This document shows, piece after piece, positions 33,672 to 43,767 of a DNA stretch of 64,000 bases. Every line of letters begins with the position of its first letter. Within the stretch, counting starts at the first letter, position 1. Position numbers and translations under genes: made by a program. The notes under the pieces are model-generated. The model searched no databases and was not told the origin of the DNA. It saw only the letters and a list, made by a program, of their open reading frames with translations. This DNA is from Hyposmocoma kahamanoa (Eukaryota; Arthropoda; Insecta; Lepidoptera; Cosmopterigidae): NCBI RefSeq assembly GCF_003589595.1, contig NW_020654289.1, positions 8,122,096 to 8,186,095 of the forward strand. Reading direction: 5' to 3'.

Positions 33672-33740
33672 TGCTCCTACTGGGTGCTTTTACTAGTACG
33701 TGCACAAGGACTAATATGGCCTTATGCTCCTATCATGACG
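33672..33740. repeat. CTCCTACT minisatellite, left cluster
   Basis: ATGCTCCTACTGGGTGC ... ACAAGGACTAATATGGCC ... ATGCTCCTAT. About one and a half units of a ~40-bp repeat, inverted relative to the cluster at 34198-34312. Confidence 0.5.
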
Positions 33741-33799
33741 TCCTATCGAATAAGTACACTGAACTAGAATAAAAAAAATCAAAATGAAAAGTCAAAAAT

Positions 33800-33930
33800 A
33801 TCTTCATTTCATAGATAAAAAGAAAATTACACTTAAAATCGTCATTTTACGCTAATTCGTAAGGCAGATTTCCCTGAGAAGAATGATCAAAAAACTCTTG
33901 GGGTTGCTCTTTAAAATTAATATATTAAAA
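33800..33930 (-). repeat. LINE 3' UTR piece (family of 11741-12126)
   Basis: Minus strand carries AGAGCAACCCCAAGAG, TTCTTCTCAGGGAAATCTGCC and the closing TTTATCTATGAAATG segment of that 3' UTR. No coding part. Confidence 0.65.
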
Positions 33931-34197
33931 AAAAGTTTAAATGTCATACAGAAGCAAAGTGAAGTGACCAACACTAATTTCGTGGTGAAAAAGCAACATT
34001 TGGGTATTCATAATTAAAGTATCGGTGAGAAGATCCTCTCGACGTCGTTTTATTGGAATACATTTGTCGGCTGCAGCCTTTTAGAGTACATTCAGCAGAC
34101 ATAAATAGCTTTCACTGAAGAGGCTGATAAGCTTAGAGAATCGATAACAAACATACGAGCACTACAATATCAATTACATATAAATATAGGTGACAGT

Positions 34198-34312
34198 ACA
34201 TTAGTAGGAGCACGAGGACATATTTATCCTTTTGATCCTACCAGTAGGAGCACAAGAACTTATTAGTCCTGTGCTCCTACCAGCAGGAGCAAGCGGCCGC
34301 AGTAGGAGCGAA
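34198..34312. repeat. CTCCTACT minisatellite, right cluster
   Basis: Two and a half ~40-bp units (AGTAGGAGCAC / GTGCTCCTAC words), each internally palindromic. Together with 33672-33740 they bracket about 460 bp as an inverted pair. Confidence 0.6.
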
Positions 34313-35587
34313 ATTTTGTACCGTATATGAATTATTTTGAAAATACTACTGTCTACGCTTGTTAGGAGCCTTTTCAATTCTTTGCTTATACTCGCCATTG
34401 AACGGTTATTAGAAGCTACCATCCTGCCCGAGCTATTATCGAACTTCAAGTTAAATAAAAAAATATATAAACATCATCATTACAAAATGATTTGTAGAAT
34501 ATTAACTACCTACCTCATCACAATAATACCACCACAAGCTTCGCGTTTCGGTTACAAAACATTACACCCCAGTTTCCTATCCCGACAACAAGAAGTTGCG
34601 TTTCCTACAGCCAGTTAATGAGAATAATCGCCTTATGCTTTTTGTTTCCTTTTTATTTATTTTAATAATAGCATTTGTTCACAACGCACAAATGTTCATT
34701 ATAACGCCGCTTTATAAGTGAATAGGATAGGGTTTTTTAATTCTTGTTACAATACATACTCAAGTGATAAAAATACCTTTGATATAACGTAAATCGTTTC
34801 AAAGTGGAATAGCGAGATGTTCCCTGAAAGCGCATTGCCCAAGGGGAAATTTCATTTATATATAGCGATGCATAAAAATAACACGGTGATTTGAAATATT
34901 TTCATAATTAAAACATCGCAATTTACGGCGGTGAAAGTGGACGGCTGACGGCGAAGAAGGGTGCTCTTAGATCGTAATGCACTGAGCAAACAAGTGAAAA
35001 ATTGAATTAAAATATACCGCCACCGATTATGCCCTCAGGGCAATTTCAAATTGCACTTCCCCTTTAACTTCCTGCTATATAACAGTAATGAGAGTTATGT
35101 AAGTTATAATTCAGAAGACGAGGAAGAGGAACTCCAGAACCCCTTTACAATATAATACAAAATTTAATCAATAGAAACGTATGCAATAATTAAGATATAA
35201 CTATGGCAAATGTAATTATCCCGACACGAAAAAGGATCTAGCAAATGCGGATTGCACTAGCTTATCGGATGAACTGGACATGCTGCTGTCTGTTTGAATG
35301 GTTTCATTTTTAAACATATACCGCTTGTAAGTAAAACTATTGATAAATATCCAACTTGGTATACACTATATAGTATTTATAAAGTGTCTCAAAGAAAATA
35401 CAAATACCATTGTCGTTATAAGAAATATTAAAATCCTGGGAATTGTGACACTTATGCTTTATTGTGCACGAAATGTAACAAACTCGTGGAATCAGCACGT
35501 GCATAGTTTATATCATCCACGGAGGAGGGTTTATCTGACAGCATAGCTTTTGGAATTTTGTAAGCAGTAAAAAAGGTAACTCAGGTA
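34313..35587. other. No gene recognised
   Basis: Unique AT-rich sequence. No repeat ends or domains seen. A short acidic phrase (GAAGACGAGGAAGAGG at 35116) is the only coding-like feature. Confidence 0.5.
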
Positions 35588-36445
35588 TGCCACAGATGAA
35601 AACCCTGGTTACAGAATGTTTTACTGATAAAATTGGAATATGTGAACTTTTTTGTGAAGTTTGTTTTGTGAATGAGTCGTTTAGAAAGAGAGGTATGAAG
35701 ATTAATGCAGAGAAGACGAAAGTGTTGGTTTTTGAAAGAAATGAGAACATGAACCGTCACGTTACATACCGATGTAAGAATAAAATACAAGGTATGAATG
35801 TTGATCAAGTGAATGAGTTTGTATCTGTGTAGAGTGTTTACAATAGATGGAAAGTTTGATGAGGACATTGAAGGAAGGGTACGAAAGGGAAACGGAGCAA
35901 ATGGAGCCATAAATGGTCTAACGGGGAGCAACATGTTATTCACAAAAGCACACATGTCCATACACAATGCTTTGCTGGTTCCCACACTGACGTTTGGTAG
36001 GGAAAGTTGGGTATGGCAGAAGAAGCATGAAAGTAGAATTAATGCATTAATGCATGAGATGAGATCGTTGAGGAAAATTTGTAGAATAAAATTGAGTGAT
36101 AGAGTGAAGAATACAATAATACGTGAATGATGTGGCTTGAAAGAGGATGTAGTGACTAGAATAGAGAAAGGAATATTAAGGTGGTTTGGGCATGTAGAGC
36201 GGATAGATGTAAGAAGAATTACCAAACAGGTTTATAATGCGAATGTGGATGAAAAGGTTTTAAGTGAACGTCTCAGAAGGACTTACATTGATCAGAACCG
36301 AAGTAACAAGAATAAAAAAGTTGTATGAAAAGGGTAGTTGATATATGTGAGGCTCGAGAGATGTGTCAGGATAGAGCAAAGTGGCATTCCGTGGTGTCTG
36401 CCTACCCCTCCTGTGGGTCTAGGGCGTGAGTTTATGTATGTATGT
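35588..36445 (+). pseudogene. Non-LTR RT C-terminal half, frameshifted
   Basis: Three successive frames give one protein: GMKINAEKTKVLVFERNEN and VDQVNEFV (35587-35832), then FTIDGKFDEDIEGRVRKGNG, LVPTLTFGRESWVWQKKHES and MRSLRKICRIKLSDRVKN (to 36130), then LKEDVVTRIEKG and ILRWFGHVERID (36137 on). These are the thumb and C-terminal blocks of a LINE RT (GMKxNxxKTKVMVF; PTLxYGSESW; LRWFGHxER). The end reads EAREMCQDRAKWHSVVSAYP, then GTGAG with a (TATG)n run at 36434. One stop (TGA 36128) and at least one frameshift. The antisense frame of 214 codons (35581-36225) is a shadow. Confidence 0.82.
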
Positions 36446-36609
36446 ATTTTGTGAATTTCTTTAATACGGTCTTTGAAGTCTCTCAACCAGTAGACTATCA
36501 AAATGTAGTTATTAAATATATTCATTCTCTAAAGCAGCATTAGTAACTATAGAATAAGTAATATTGACTAATTCAGGGCAAAACATTGAACAAAGGTCCA
36601 CACACACGA

Positions 36610-37760
36610 AGGTCCAGTTACACCACATCACAAAACAGCCAGTATCGTACCTCTTCATGAGTCTGAAAGTAAAGCTAAATGTGAAAGTTATAGACCTATT
36701 AAGTATTCTATGTTGTGTTGCTAATTTGTACCATCATTTTTAGTCTCAAGTTAAACCATTTATCTTCAACAATCAGCATGGATTCGCAGGAGGCCGATCT
36801 ACTATAATAATAACGAACATACTCAACTTATGACTAATTTGTTTGAACTATGGCTAATATTATGATATGTACTATGATATAATATTACTATGATATAATA
36901 TGTACTATGACTAATCTGTTTGAAGTTTTTGTGTTTGTGAGCAGGTAGACACCGTGTACACCGTCTTTTTAAAAGCGTTCGACAAAGTAAATAATTCATT
37001 GCTATGTAAAAAATTTGCCATGTCTAATATTTATGGAAATCATTTACGCTTGGTTCATTCTTACCTTAATAATGGAAGCCAACTTATCAATTTCAAAGGT
37101 CCAAAGTCATCACGAGTTATAATTAAATCGGGTGTTCCGCAAGGTTCACACCGCGGTCCGTTATTATTCACAACTTTTATAAATTATTTTTAAACTATTC
37201 AGTCTTTATCGTCTTTATGCGGATGATTTGAGAAATATACCGAGTATAAGTGAATCGTCCAGCTACTATGAACTACAGGGTTATATTGACATAGTTTCTG
37301 AACGGTGTCAAGAAAACGTATTCAGCTCAATGCTAAAAAATGCTATGTTATAGCTTTTAATAACAAGCGTTATAAACATGCTTACGACTATAGACTTAAC
37401 GAGCAATCATTAGATACAAAAATATGAACTAAGACCTTGGTTTGGTGTTTGAGTCTAAATTAACGTTTCGTTAACACTCGTTAAAACGCTCTAAGGGATT
37501 ATAAATAGGTCTAGTTTCCTGACCATCTATTATAATCTTCTCCGCAGCGCCCTGCACGCGTTAATGCACGTGTTATCTAATGTCCCTGCTACTCAATCCA
37601 CTCGGATAATATAGAAAGCGTGCAGATAAAAGCTCTCAGGATACTTAGTTATAAATGTGGTTATTGCCGCAACCTTGTTGGCTATTGTAAGAGGCTTAAC
37701 GAATTTAAATTAACCTCCTTAGTTGTTCGTCATAAGTAATATAAGTCTCTCTACAAGGCG
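36610..37760 (+). pseudogene. Jockey-like RT pseudogene, most RT blocks
   Basis: In order, across shifted frames: KCESYRPIKYSML, NNQHGFAGGRST, VYTVFLKAFDKVNNSLL (catalytic block, D of FDKV kept), SGVPQGSHRGPLLF, YADDL (in GCGGATGATTTG at 37219), then AKKCYVIAFNNKR and VQIKALRILSYKCGYCRNLV. The FLKAFDKVN catalytic and YADD motifs are both recognisable despite many frameshifts, and a ~60-bp stretch near 36840-36920 is locally duplicated (GTACTATGATATAATATTAC). The 5' part with endonuclease is absent. Confidence 0.8.
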
Positions 37761-38218
37761 TAATTTCTGAACATCTAACAAGACATTATACTTGCCGATG
37801 TATAAGAATAACACTTCCCTGATAAGAATGTATCAGTTTTACAACGAGATAGCGTTTGAATATTTTTGATCCAAGATCCACAATATATAAAGGAGCAGTA
37901 AGTCAACTTGTACCTTTCACAAGATTCAATTCAAGATTTCGCAAAAGTCGTTCACTCACTCCTTTGTCGCTGTAGTATTATGTAAATAAGCAAATTATCA
38001 ACAACAGATCTTTTTTGTTACTTTACAATAATGTGTCAACAGTAGGATTATAATCTGACACAGAACTTTGTAATATTACATTCATTAATCATTCATTCAT
38101 AACATTTATTATTATTTATTATTATTATTAATCATCTGTAAATCCCAATAAGTTGGAAGTACTTTTATTTTAAGATCAAACATTGTGAGATGATAAATTA
38201 TAACAATACAAATTATTA
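37761..38218. other. No gene recognised; (ATT)n run
   Basis: AT-rich. A short (TTA/ATT)n microsatellite at 38101-38132. May include the 3' UTR of the preceding LINE, but no tail is readable. Confidence 0.45.
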
Positions 38219-38362
38219 TTCATTTATTTTTTATGATAACGTAATGGGAAGGACAAGTCAAAAATCGCAAACATTGGAGGGACATTGCCACTATACCCGT
38301 CACACTGAGACATAAGTTGACAAGTCCCGTATGCCTGTAACATCACCAGGACCCTTATTCTG
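38219..38362 (-). repeat. Metulj-like SINE, truncated and internally deleted
   Basis: T-rich start, ATGATAACGTAATGGGAAGG, then jumps to AAATCGCAAACATTGGAGGG, and stops at AGGACCCTTATTC. Confidence 0.75.
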
Positions 38363-39166
38363 AAAAAAAAAATGCACGGCGCAGTTGCCAATTTCCACCA
38401 ACTTGTGGTTCGAGGCGCGGGAGGTGAGGAGGTGGTTTCCGGCCAACGTTGACAGAAGCCAACCGTCAAATTTTGGGCATTTCGAGTACGGGTTATTGCG
38501 GCGTTATAAATGTAACTTGATTCTTATCTTTTTTGTTGTCCATACAAGAAATAAATTAATATAAAGTTTGAGCAATTCAAACCCTTACAGTCTTAAGTGT
38601 TGTCTCTTATCACTTGACTAGATTTAAATATTAGGTCTATAGAGTTTCGTACATTATTTATATTTTCGTACAATAACTTAATCCCAACAAACATATATTC
38701 TTGAAACATCTTCAGAAACAATATGTGTAAACCGTGAATGAGCCATAACTTAGAGACTGTAAAACTGCGATGCAACATAGTGTCACTTGCCAATGTATCT
38801 TGAGCCTCTCCGCAGAAATATATTGCTCACTTATCCAGATTGTAAAGGAGTTTACTTGAATTGCAACAGACCAGGATTCACTGGTCGAATTAAGAAGAGA
38901 ATATGTGTTGGTTAAGTGCCGAGCAGACGAATTTCCATTGAATGAGTTTATGAAAACAGCAGCCATTCGTTTACAAAGAGTAAATCGTTCGTTTTATTTC
39001 AACCTTTACGTGTGAACGAGAGCGACGTAATGCGTTTTTGTTGCATTTAGAGCGAATCATTATTTTATTGCACAGATACTGTTGGCGAAATGGACTTTTA
39101 TCAACTTTACAAATAAAGTCTTTGTTGATAAAATTTAAAGTTATAAACCTCATTATTTATTTACTT
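38363..39166. other. No gene recognised
   Basis: GC-rich patch at 38375-38470, otherwise AT-rich. Overlapping minus frames (38593-38966) have no domain. Confidence 0.45.
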
Positions 39167-39316
39167 ATTTGTACATAACCACTTGACTAACATTACAGGC
39201 AAAACCCAGTTCGTTAAAGCAGGCACATAAATACAATAATTTAAGAATCATAACATATTATATGTAAGGCAACCTTTTTGAATTCACTTAAGGTGCTATG
39301 AAATAAATCAATTGTA

Positions 39317-41418
39317 TCAGCTACTCGATTGAGAGAAGCGAGAGCATGCGTGAATGAAAAGCAAAAAAAAGAAAAAATGAGAAGCAGCTGAGTCCGATAT
39401 TGCTAGCAGTGGAGACGGCCGCCTCCGCCCCGTGTACTTGTCAGGAGCGTACAATTTTACTTGCTCCAATATACCAGGATTGTACCGCTTGCCCCGTAGC
39501 AATTCAAAAATATACGTAACTAGCGCCAGTTCACGCCTTACTTCCTGTTTGTTGTACCCCACCATACCTAGGACGAACAACGTTGGGCACATTAAAGGGT
39601 AATAGGGGTAAACTGCATATAATTTTAGGTACAAGTATCTGGTAAATTTATTTTGTATTTTCTCCAGCATAGCTTTATACTTGGCTTCCTGCGGTACCCA
39701 GATGATCGCGGTAAGAAGCACGTTGGAGGGCATCTTCTTACCAGAGCATTGTAGAGGGCGCATGTAGCTTTGGCGTTGTTAAAATTCTCCGCTCTGCGTA
39801 GTATAAAACTCAACCTCCTGTAAGCTTTCTTGCAAACATTTACAATATGATTAGGAAAAGTTAATTCAGCGTCTATATCTACTCCCAGGTCACGAACTAT
39901 CGTTAGCCTTTTAACCGGTGTACCATCGACCTCATAGCCATAATGAATAGGGGCTTTTTTTCGGCCATATGTCATCACCGAATATTTAGATGTTTTAAAC
40001 GATAGCTAGTTTCTTTGACTCCAATCAGCTACTCTGTTTATATCCCTGTGAAATCGGTCCGTGTCTGACTTATCTCGAATAGGCATGAACAGCTTCAGGT
40101 CGTCAGCGAAAAGTAAACAGTTGGCCTCTTTCACAACATCTGGTAGGTCATTTATCATAATAATAAACTCCAAAGGTCCTAGATTACTCCCCTGACCCCA
40201 CTCCTGATCTAGTGTAATAACGGTCTGATTTGTATCCCGCATAATCTACGAATTGCTGTCTATCCTTCATGTATTTTGCAAAAAAGTATAGCGTTTGCGA
40301 GGTGCAGCCCACTGCCGCCAACTTCTTGAGCAAGATATCGTTATCAACCAAATCGAAAGTCCTTCTGAAATCAAAGTAGGCGGTATCAACCTGCACATCT
40401 TCGTCCACCTTGGGCACTAGATACGTGATAAAGTTAAGCAAGTTGCTTGTGGTGTTGTACGCTCATCTGCCGAAGCATGCAGCTCTGCACGACAGATTCA
40501 AAAACCTTCGCCGCTGTCGATAAAATAGCCATTGGTCTAAAACCACTCACATCATTACCTTGGCCACTCTTAAGTACCAGCACAACTCGCGTCACCTTCC
40601 ACTGTACAGGAAAAAACGAATTTTTAATGGACAAATTCAACATATGCAGCAATGGCTTCGCCAACATTGCTCGGCAATCCATAATCATAAACCATCTGTC
40701 CCCACTGAGCGTTTTGGTTTAAGGCAATTTAATGCTCTCTCCACTTGGTGCCGTTGCACACGTCCAATATGCACGCGCGCACTCCCCGCCCCGCTTGCTG
40801 CTATTGCAGCGTCTACATCTACCTTTGGTTCCTGAGAATCGTACACCGATTGAAAAAACAAGGCAAGTTCTTTGTATTTGTTTGAATCTGGAACAATATG
40901 ACCGTTTTCTTGTAATTTTACTTCTCCTCGACCTATGCTTTGAGCCCACGTATCTCCAAAATCCTTTAGGATCTTTAGTGAGCTTGCTCTGCACTTTATC
41001 TATCTGGTAAGCATGTGCACTTTCTAATAACAATTTAACTGCCTACTTTTCGTAATCACATTGTGATTTGCTCGCCTTTTACCGCGCATTCAATCTTCCT
41101 TTTAATTGGCTACCTCCCAATGAACTAAGAACCAAATCCAACTGACGGCCAATGCAATTTGGAACCTTATTACACTGAGTGAATTTACAGTATGCCATAA
41201 AATATTCAAAATAATTAATAAACATTAGTGTTGGCAGAATGTAAATTAAAATCTCCCAATACAATCATTTCTTTAAATCTCACACAAAAATGCTCAATCA
41301 ATGTAAACAGAGTAAGGTACTCCCATTCACAACTATTTGGAGGTATATAAAGAACGCCAACACAGAAACAACAACTTATTGCTTGACTGCACGGTCGCCG
41401 CAACCAGTTCAAATGCAC
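39317..41418 (-). pseudogene. ORF2 endonuclease/RT pseudogene
   Basis: Blocks in order from the 5' side: endonuclease GVLYIPPNS and VLGDFNLHS (41215-41418, with the D and N of GDFN), linker KDPKGFWRYVGSK (about 40970), RT VTRVVLVLKSG and GFRPMAILSTAAKVFE, then AYFDFRRTFDLVDNDILLKK (catalytic D retained), GSNLGPLEFIIMINDLPD, LLFADDLKLF (catalytic FADD) and VRDLGVDIDAELTFPNHI, NNAKATCALYNALVR. Every block is present, but at least six frameshifts or stops separate them. It cannot encode a working enzyme. Confidence 0.82.
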
Positions 41419-41567
41419 AGGTATTATTTCTGCATCCTGAATAGATTAATTGCAACCTGTTTCTGTCACTACTACTAAATTTGCATATGAAGCTTCCAAA
41501 TTAGTTTTAAATAGGTTTAGTTTAGTCCTCAGACCCCGTACATTTTGATATAATATTTCAATTTTAT

Positions 41568-41837
41568 TTAATTGGCTTTGTAGGGTTGCTTATTATATTT
41601 CCGATACCAAATCCATTCGCTAAATTCGGCGTTCACTTGCCAAACACTTAGCTGCGATAGTTGGTTGTAAACCTTTTCTAGTACGCTTACTATGAAAGAA
41701 GCATAACCACGTTCTATTTCAAGGTTAACTTTTTCAATTTTCACCTTCACCTCCGAATCACACACAGCCTCTACATATGTTGATAAATTTTCAACGGTTA
41801 TTTCTGGGTGCAGTCGCCATACATGAAGATGTTTCAT
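41568..41837 (-). pseudogene. ORF1 (gag-like) C-terminal remnant
   Basis: The 89-codon frame reads KHLHVWRLHPEITVENLSTY, IEKVNLEIERGYASFIVSV and ends AEFSEWIWYRK. This is the conserved C-terminal domain of ORF1 proteins of insect non-LTR elements (HVxxLxPxTxxxxL...YASFxxxV...W). The upstream part is disrupted by stops. Confidence 0.68.
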
Positions 41838-42060
41838 CCGCTCTATAGCTTGTATCTGTGTTATTGAGGTATTTTAACCTCTTACTACCTCCTTAGATTG
41901 GCGCCTTTTCTGTTTGTTCCTAACTATTGTCCAGTGGCCCTCATTTCCTCCCGCCGCCCTGTTGTTTTTAGTTGAGAATGTTAGTACAGTCGACACGTTT
42001 GTTTCTATCGATGACTCTTCCACCATTTTCATGGCCTTAACAAAATTAAAAAAAATTATT

Positions 42061-43353
42061 CTTCATTTTTACCAAATCACTCTGATTCTAATTATTTAAC
42101 TGTTTAAAGTTGTCATTGTTTTACAGATTTACTGATGTCTTTCTTTTCATTATTTAATGTTGTTAATCTGTTTTCTGTAATGTGCACCACTGCAATTACA
42201 ATCAAGTAGAAATAGGGTGATAGTACCAGTGACCGACATTTTAAGGGAAGTGTGTTTTTAAATTTGAAACAAGTTGTTTTTAAACATATTATATCAATAG
42301 TAATTAGAGAAAGATTATGCTGTAGCATGTTTCATAAAAAAAGCTATAATAATTATTACTAAAAAAAAACCTAAGCCAAAATTTCTCTACATCTCCAGTA
42401 ATTAACACTAAATATCCACTAATTAACTAACCGGTAATCGACACTCACCAACAATGAACACCCCGTAATTGACACTTGCCAATAAGAAACGTGTTATTAT
42501 GATATAAAGTTTTGTCCTAAATCTTATTAGGAATTAATTTTAAAAATGACATTGAACACTGGTGCCTGTCAACAAAGGCACCAACACCTTAAATAAAAAT
42601 AGCATTCAGAAAAGGACCGGTGGCAAGGCGTGGGATACGGATGGAATAAAAACAGCTCTGGCTATACAAATGCTCAACGATAAAACCGAGGCTTATTTAA
42701 ATTGTATTTAGAGTATTTTAAAACCAAATTCGAGTGTTGGGGGTGGGTCCCGCGCGACCAAACTTTTTGTCCGTGGCCTCGCTAAGGCTGCGGCGAGCTA
42801 AGGCGTTTTTAAATGACCTCCTCCTGGGATCAAGCCTTAAACATTTGGCGGATGTAACTGATAATTGGATGCTGATAAACATTTTATTTATTATCATATA
42901 TAATAGATACGCTGTAAAAAGTTTTGCGCAAATGACACCTAAAGATTTTGAAGATGTTTTTGATAGTTTGTTCTAAGATTTACTCATAACACTTTAGCAG
43001 TTGTGCTTCTTGTTGTTGGGTAATTATAGCAATAAATAACAACAATTTATCGTCACACACATAACTGCAAAAAATTTCATTTTACAAATAAATTTTAGCA
43101 CAATCAAAAAGAACGAAAAAATATTTAGGTGCCATTTTCGCAAAACTATGATCTTGTTGGTTGACACGTTATTGCTTGTCAGAATCAAATGTTAAAGGCA
43201 TGTTCTATGCTATATAATAATCATGGATGGAATCATTATACTGTATGATCCGATGACTTTTACAATAAACTAATGATTGACACTCCTTACACAGGAAAAT
43301 ACTATTTACAACAAGAGTTTCTTGAGTTCTGTCTGTCTTGAGTTGTTCAAGAG
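42061..43353. other. No gene recognised
   Basis: AT-rich. Plus frame 42734-42976 (80 codons) ends in MTPKDFEDVFDSL, a phrase that loosely recalls the N-terminus of HARBI1-type transposases, but nothing else supports it. CCACTAATTAAC and similar words recur near 42400-42470. Confidence 0.4.
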
Positions 43354-43530
43354 CTGGTGAAATTACAGGCACATGAGACTTGTCAACTTATGTCTCAGGG
43401 TGACGGGCGCAGTGGCAGTGCCCCCAAGATCTTTGTAATTTAAAGCTCTTGGTGGCACTGCAACTGTTATGGGCAGGCGTGTAGCTTACCATCAGGCACA
43501 CGACTTGTTCGTCCCGTTACTTAATGTCAT

Positions 43531-43557
<27 letters not shown>
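43354..43557 (+). repeat. Metulj-like SINE, short form with long A tail
   Basis: Starts at GCTGGTGAAATTACAGG and ends with an uninterrupted A tract of about 25 bases (43531-43555). The clean tail suggests a fairly young copy. Confidence 0.85.
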
Positions 43558-43562
<5 letters not shown>

Positions 43563-43627
43563 GCAGATTTTTAGCGATACCTGCGTTTCGTGTGAGTATT
43601 AGTGTTTAACCAATTGTATGATTACAT

Positions 43628-43767
43628 AAACTGCCTCAGTGGCCGGAGGGTTACCATGCGGGACTGCTACGCTGAGGTCTCGTGTTCGACTCCCGGGCCA
43701 GGGATAAATATTAGTATGGCCTACATTTATTTCTCTCGTGAGTTTGTGTGTAATTTGTGGTTGTCTA
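43628..43767 (+). repeat. tRNA-derived SINE (family 1), left half
   Basis: Head AACTGCCTCAGTGGCCGG, B box region GTTCGACTCC, body to GTGGTTGTCTAT, where the LINE poly(A) (T-run on this strand) begins. The right half resumes at about 47381 in the same orientation. Confidence 0.87.

Larger units (their letters stand above)
39167..42060 (-). mobile_element. Decayed two-ORF non-LTR retrotransposon
   Basis: A ~2.9-kb minus-strand element with an ORF1 remnant (41568-41837 and upstream to about 42060), endonuclease pieces and a nearly complete RT (39317-41418), then about 150 bp of 3' UTR ending in TTTA-type repeats near 39167. ORF1 is 5'-truncated. The order and the ORF1 C-terminal motif are those of insect jockey-like elements that encode a gag-like protein. 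Confidence 0.78.

Noticed and set aside
35581..36225. 214-codon open frame on the minus strand
   Set aside because: It lies antisense to a well-supported RT pseudogene on the plus strand. Its serine, phenylalanine and leucine-rich composition is what reverse-complementing that coding sequence produces.
42734..42976. Possible HARBI1-like transposase N-terminus (MTPKDFEDVF)
   Set aside because: One short resemblance only. No nuclease motifs, no inverted ends, and the rest of the frame is unlike the family.
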